Below, piece by piece: positions 63,967-64,000 of a stretch of 64,000 bases of DNA. The notes beneath the pieces were generated by a model. That model saw only the letters and a list, made by a program, of their open reading frames with translations, was not told where the DNA came from and ran no database searches. Numbering within the stretch: position 1 is the stretch's first letter; each line of letters begins with the position of its first letter. Location of the stretch: contig NZ_BCRG01000007.1 of NCBI RefSeq assembly GCF_001552475.1, positions 62,001-126,000 of the forward strand, in the 5' to 3' direction. The DNA comes from Microbacterium oleivorans NBRC 103075. GTDB taxonomy: Bacteria; Actinomycetota; Actinomycetes; Actinomycetales; Microbacteriaceae. The position numbers and the translations under genes are program-made.

Positions 63967-64000
63967 ATGACAGACACCACCACCCCTGCCGCGACGGACG
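63967..64000 (+). CDS. Partial gene, N-terminus only (possibly GTPase HflX)
   Basis: Only the first eleven codons (MTDTTTPAATD) are in the window. They carry no domain information. In many actinobacteria hflX lies downstream of miaA-dapF, so HflX is a guess from gene order. The start could instead be the in-frame leaderless ATG at 63940. Confidence 0.4.
   Translation, partial: MTDTTTPAATD

Overview
The window looks like a core-genome segment of a high-GC Gram-positive actinobacterium, most likely Microbacterium or a close relative in the Microbacteriaceae. This is inferred from the strong G/C bias at third codon positions, from the block ftsK-pgsA-cinA-clgR-DUF3046-recA-recX-miaB-miaA-dapF, from DUF4032/DUF4395/DUF5302 proteins, and from actinobacterial-style promoters in which the -10 box sits 6-7 bases before the start codon. 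No prophage, insertion sequence, integrase, CRISPR array or restriction system was seen. Base and codon use look even throughout.

Layout. 1-7.5 kb: a truncated EamA transporter, cysS-rlmB, an NAD(P)-binding protein, a DUF4032 protein, a UgpC/MsmK-type sugar ABC ATPase, a cysteine-less DsbA-like protein and tRNA-Thr(TGT). 7.5-14.4 kb (minus strand): an acyltransferase, a CNNM/CorC protein, TerC behind a probable manganese riboswitch, an unknown protein and a protease II-like peptidase. 14.5-24.4 kb: PiT phosphate transporter, a cAMP phosphodiesterase-like enzyme, a MerR-aldo/keto reductase operon with a clear operator, aspA, a DUF4190 membrane protein, an FAH-fold enzyme, a PrsW protease, YceI, FKBP and rpsO. 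24.4-29.2 kb: an isopenicillin-N-synthase-like oxygenase, an Lrp regulator divergent from alanine dehydrogenase, and a flavin monooxygenase/FMN reductase pair. 29.2-35.7 kb: DedA, a glycosyltransferase fused to an SGNH hydrolase, and a two-component system divergent from the dicarboxylate carrier it probably controls. 35.9-46.2 kb: pnp, a degenerate aldo/keto reductase, a histidine phosphatase, a TSUP carrier, dapB, a redox cluster (thioredoxin, DUF4395, OsmC, TIGR01777) and thyX. 46.2-64 kb: a DUF559 remnant, dapA-rnj, a GNAT protein, ftsK-pgsA-cinA, clgR, recA-recX behind a LexA box, an ABC exporter, miaB-miaA, a hydrolase/TetR pair, dapF, a methyltransferase and the first codons of a gene that by position may be hflX.

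Shared themes are lysine/diaminopimelate synthesis (dapB, dapA, dapF), tRNA and RNA processing (cysS, rlmB, pnp, rnj, miaB, miaA, rpsO), DNA repair (recA, recX), and amino-acid/dicarboxylate use (aspA, ald, dctA with its sensor pair).

I found no convincing undescribed multi-gene defence or mobile system. The observations most worth a second look are the repeated leaderless-promoter layout (about 16 genes), the many copies of the 7-mer GGATGCC/GGCATCC, the glycosyltransferase-SGNH fusion, two enzyme-fold proteins that have lost their catalytic residues, and several well-formed operators.
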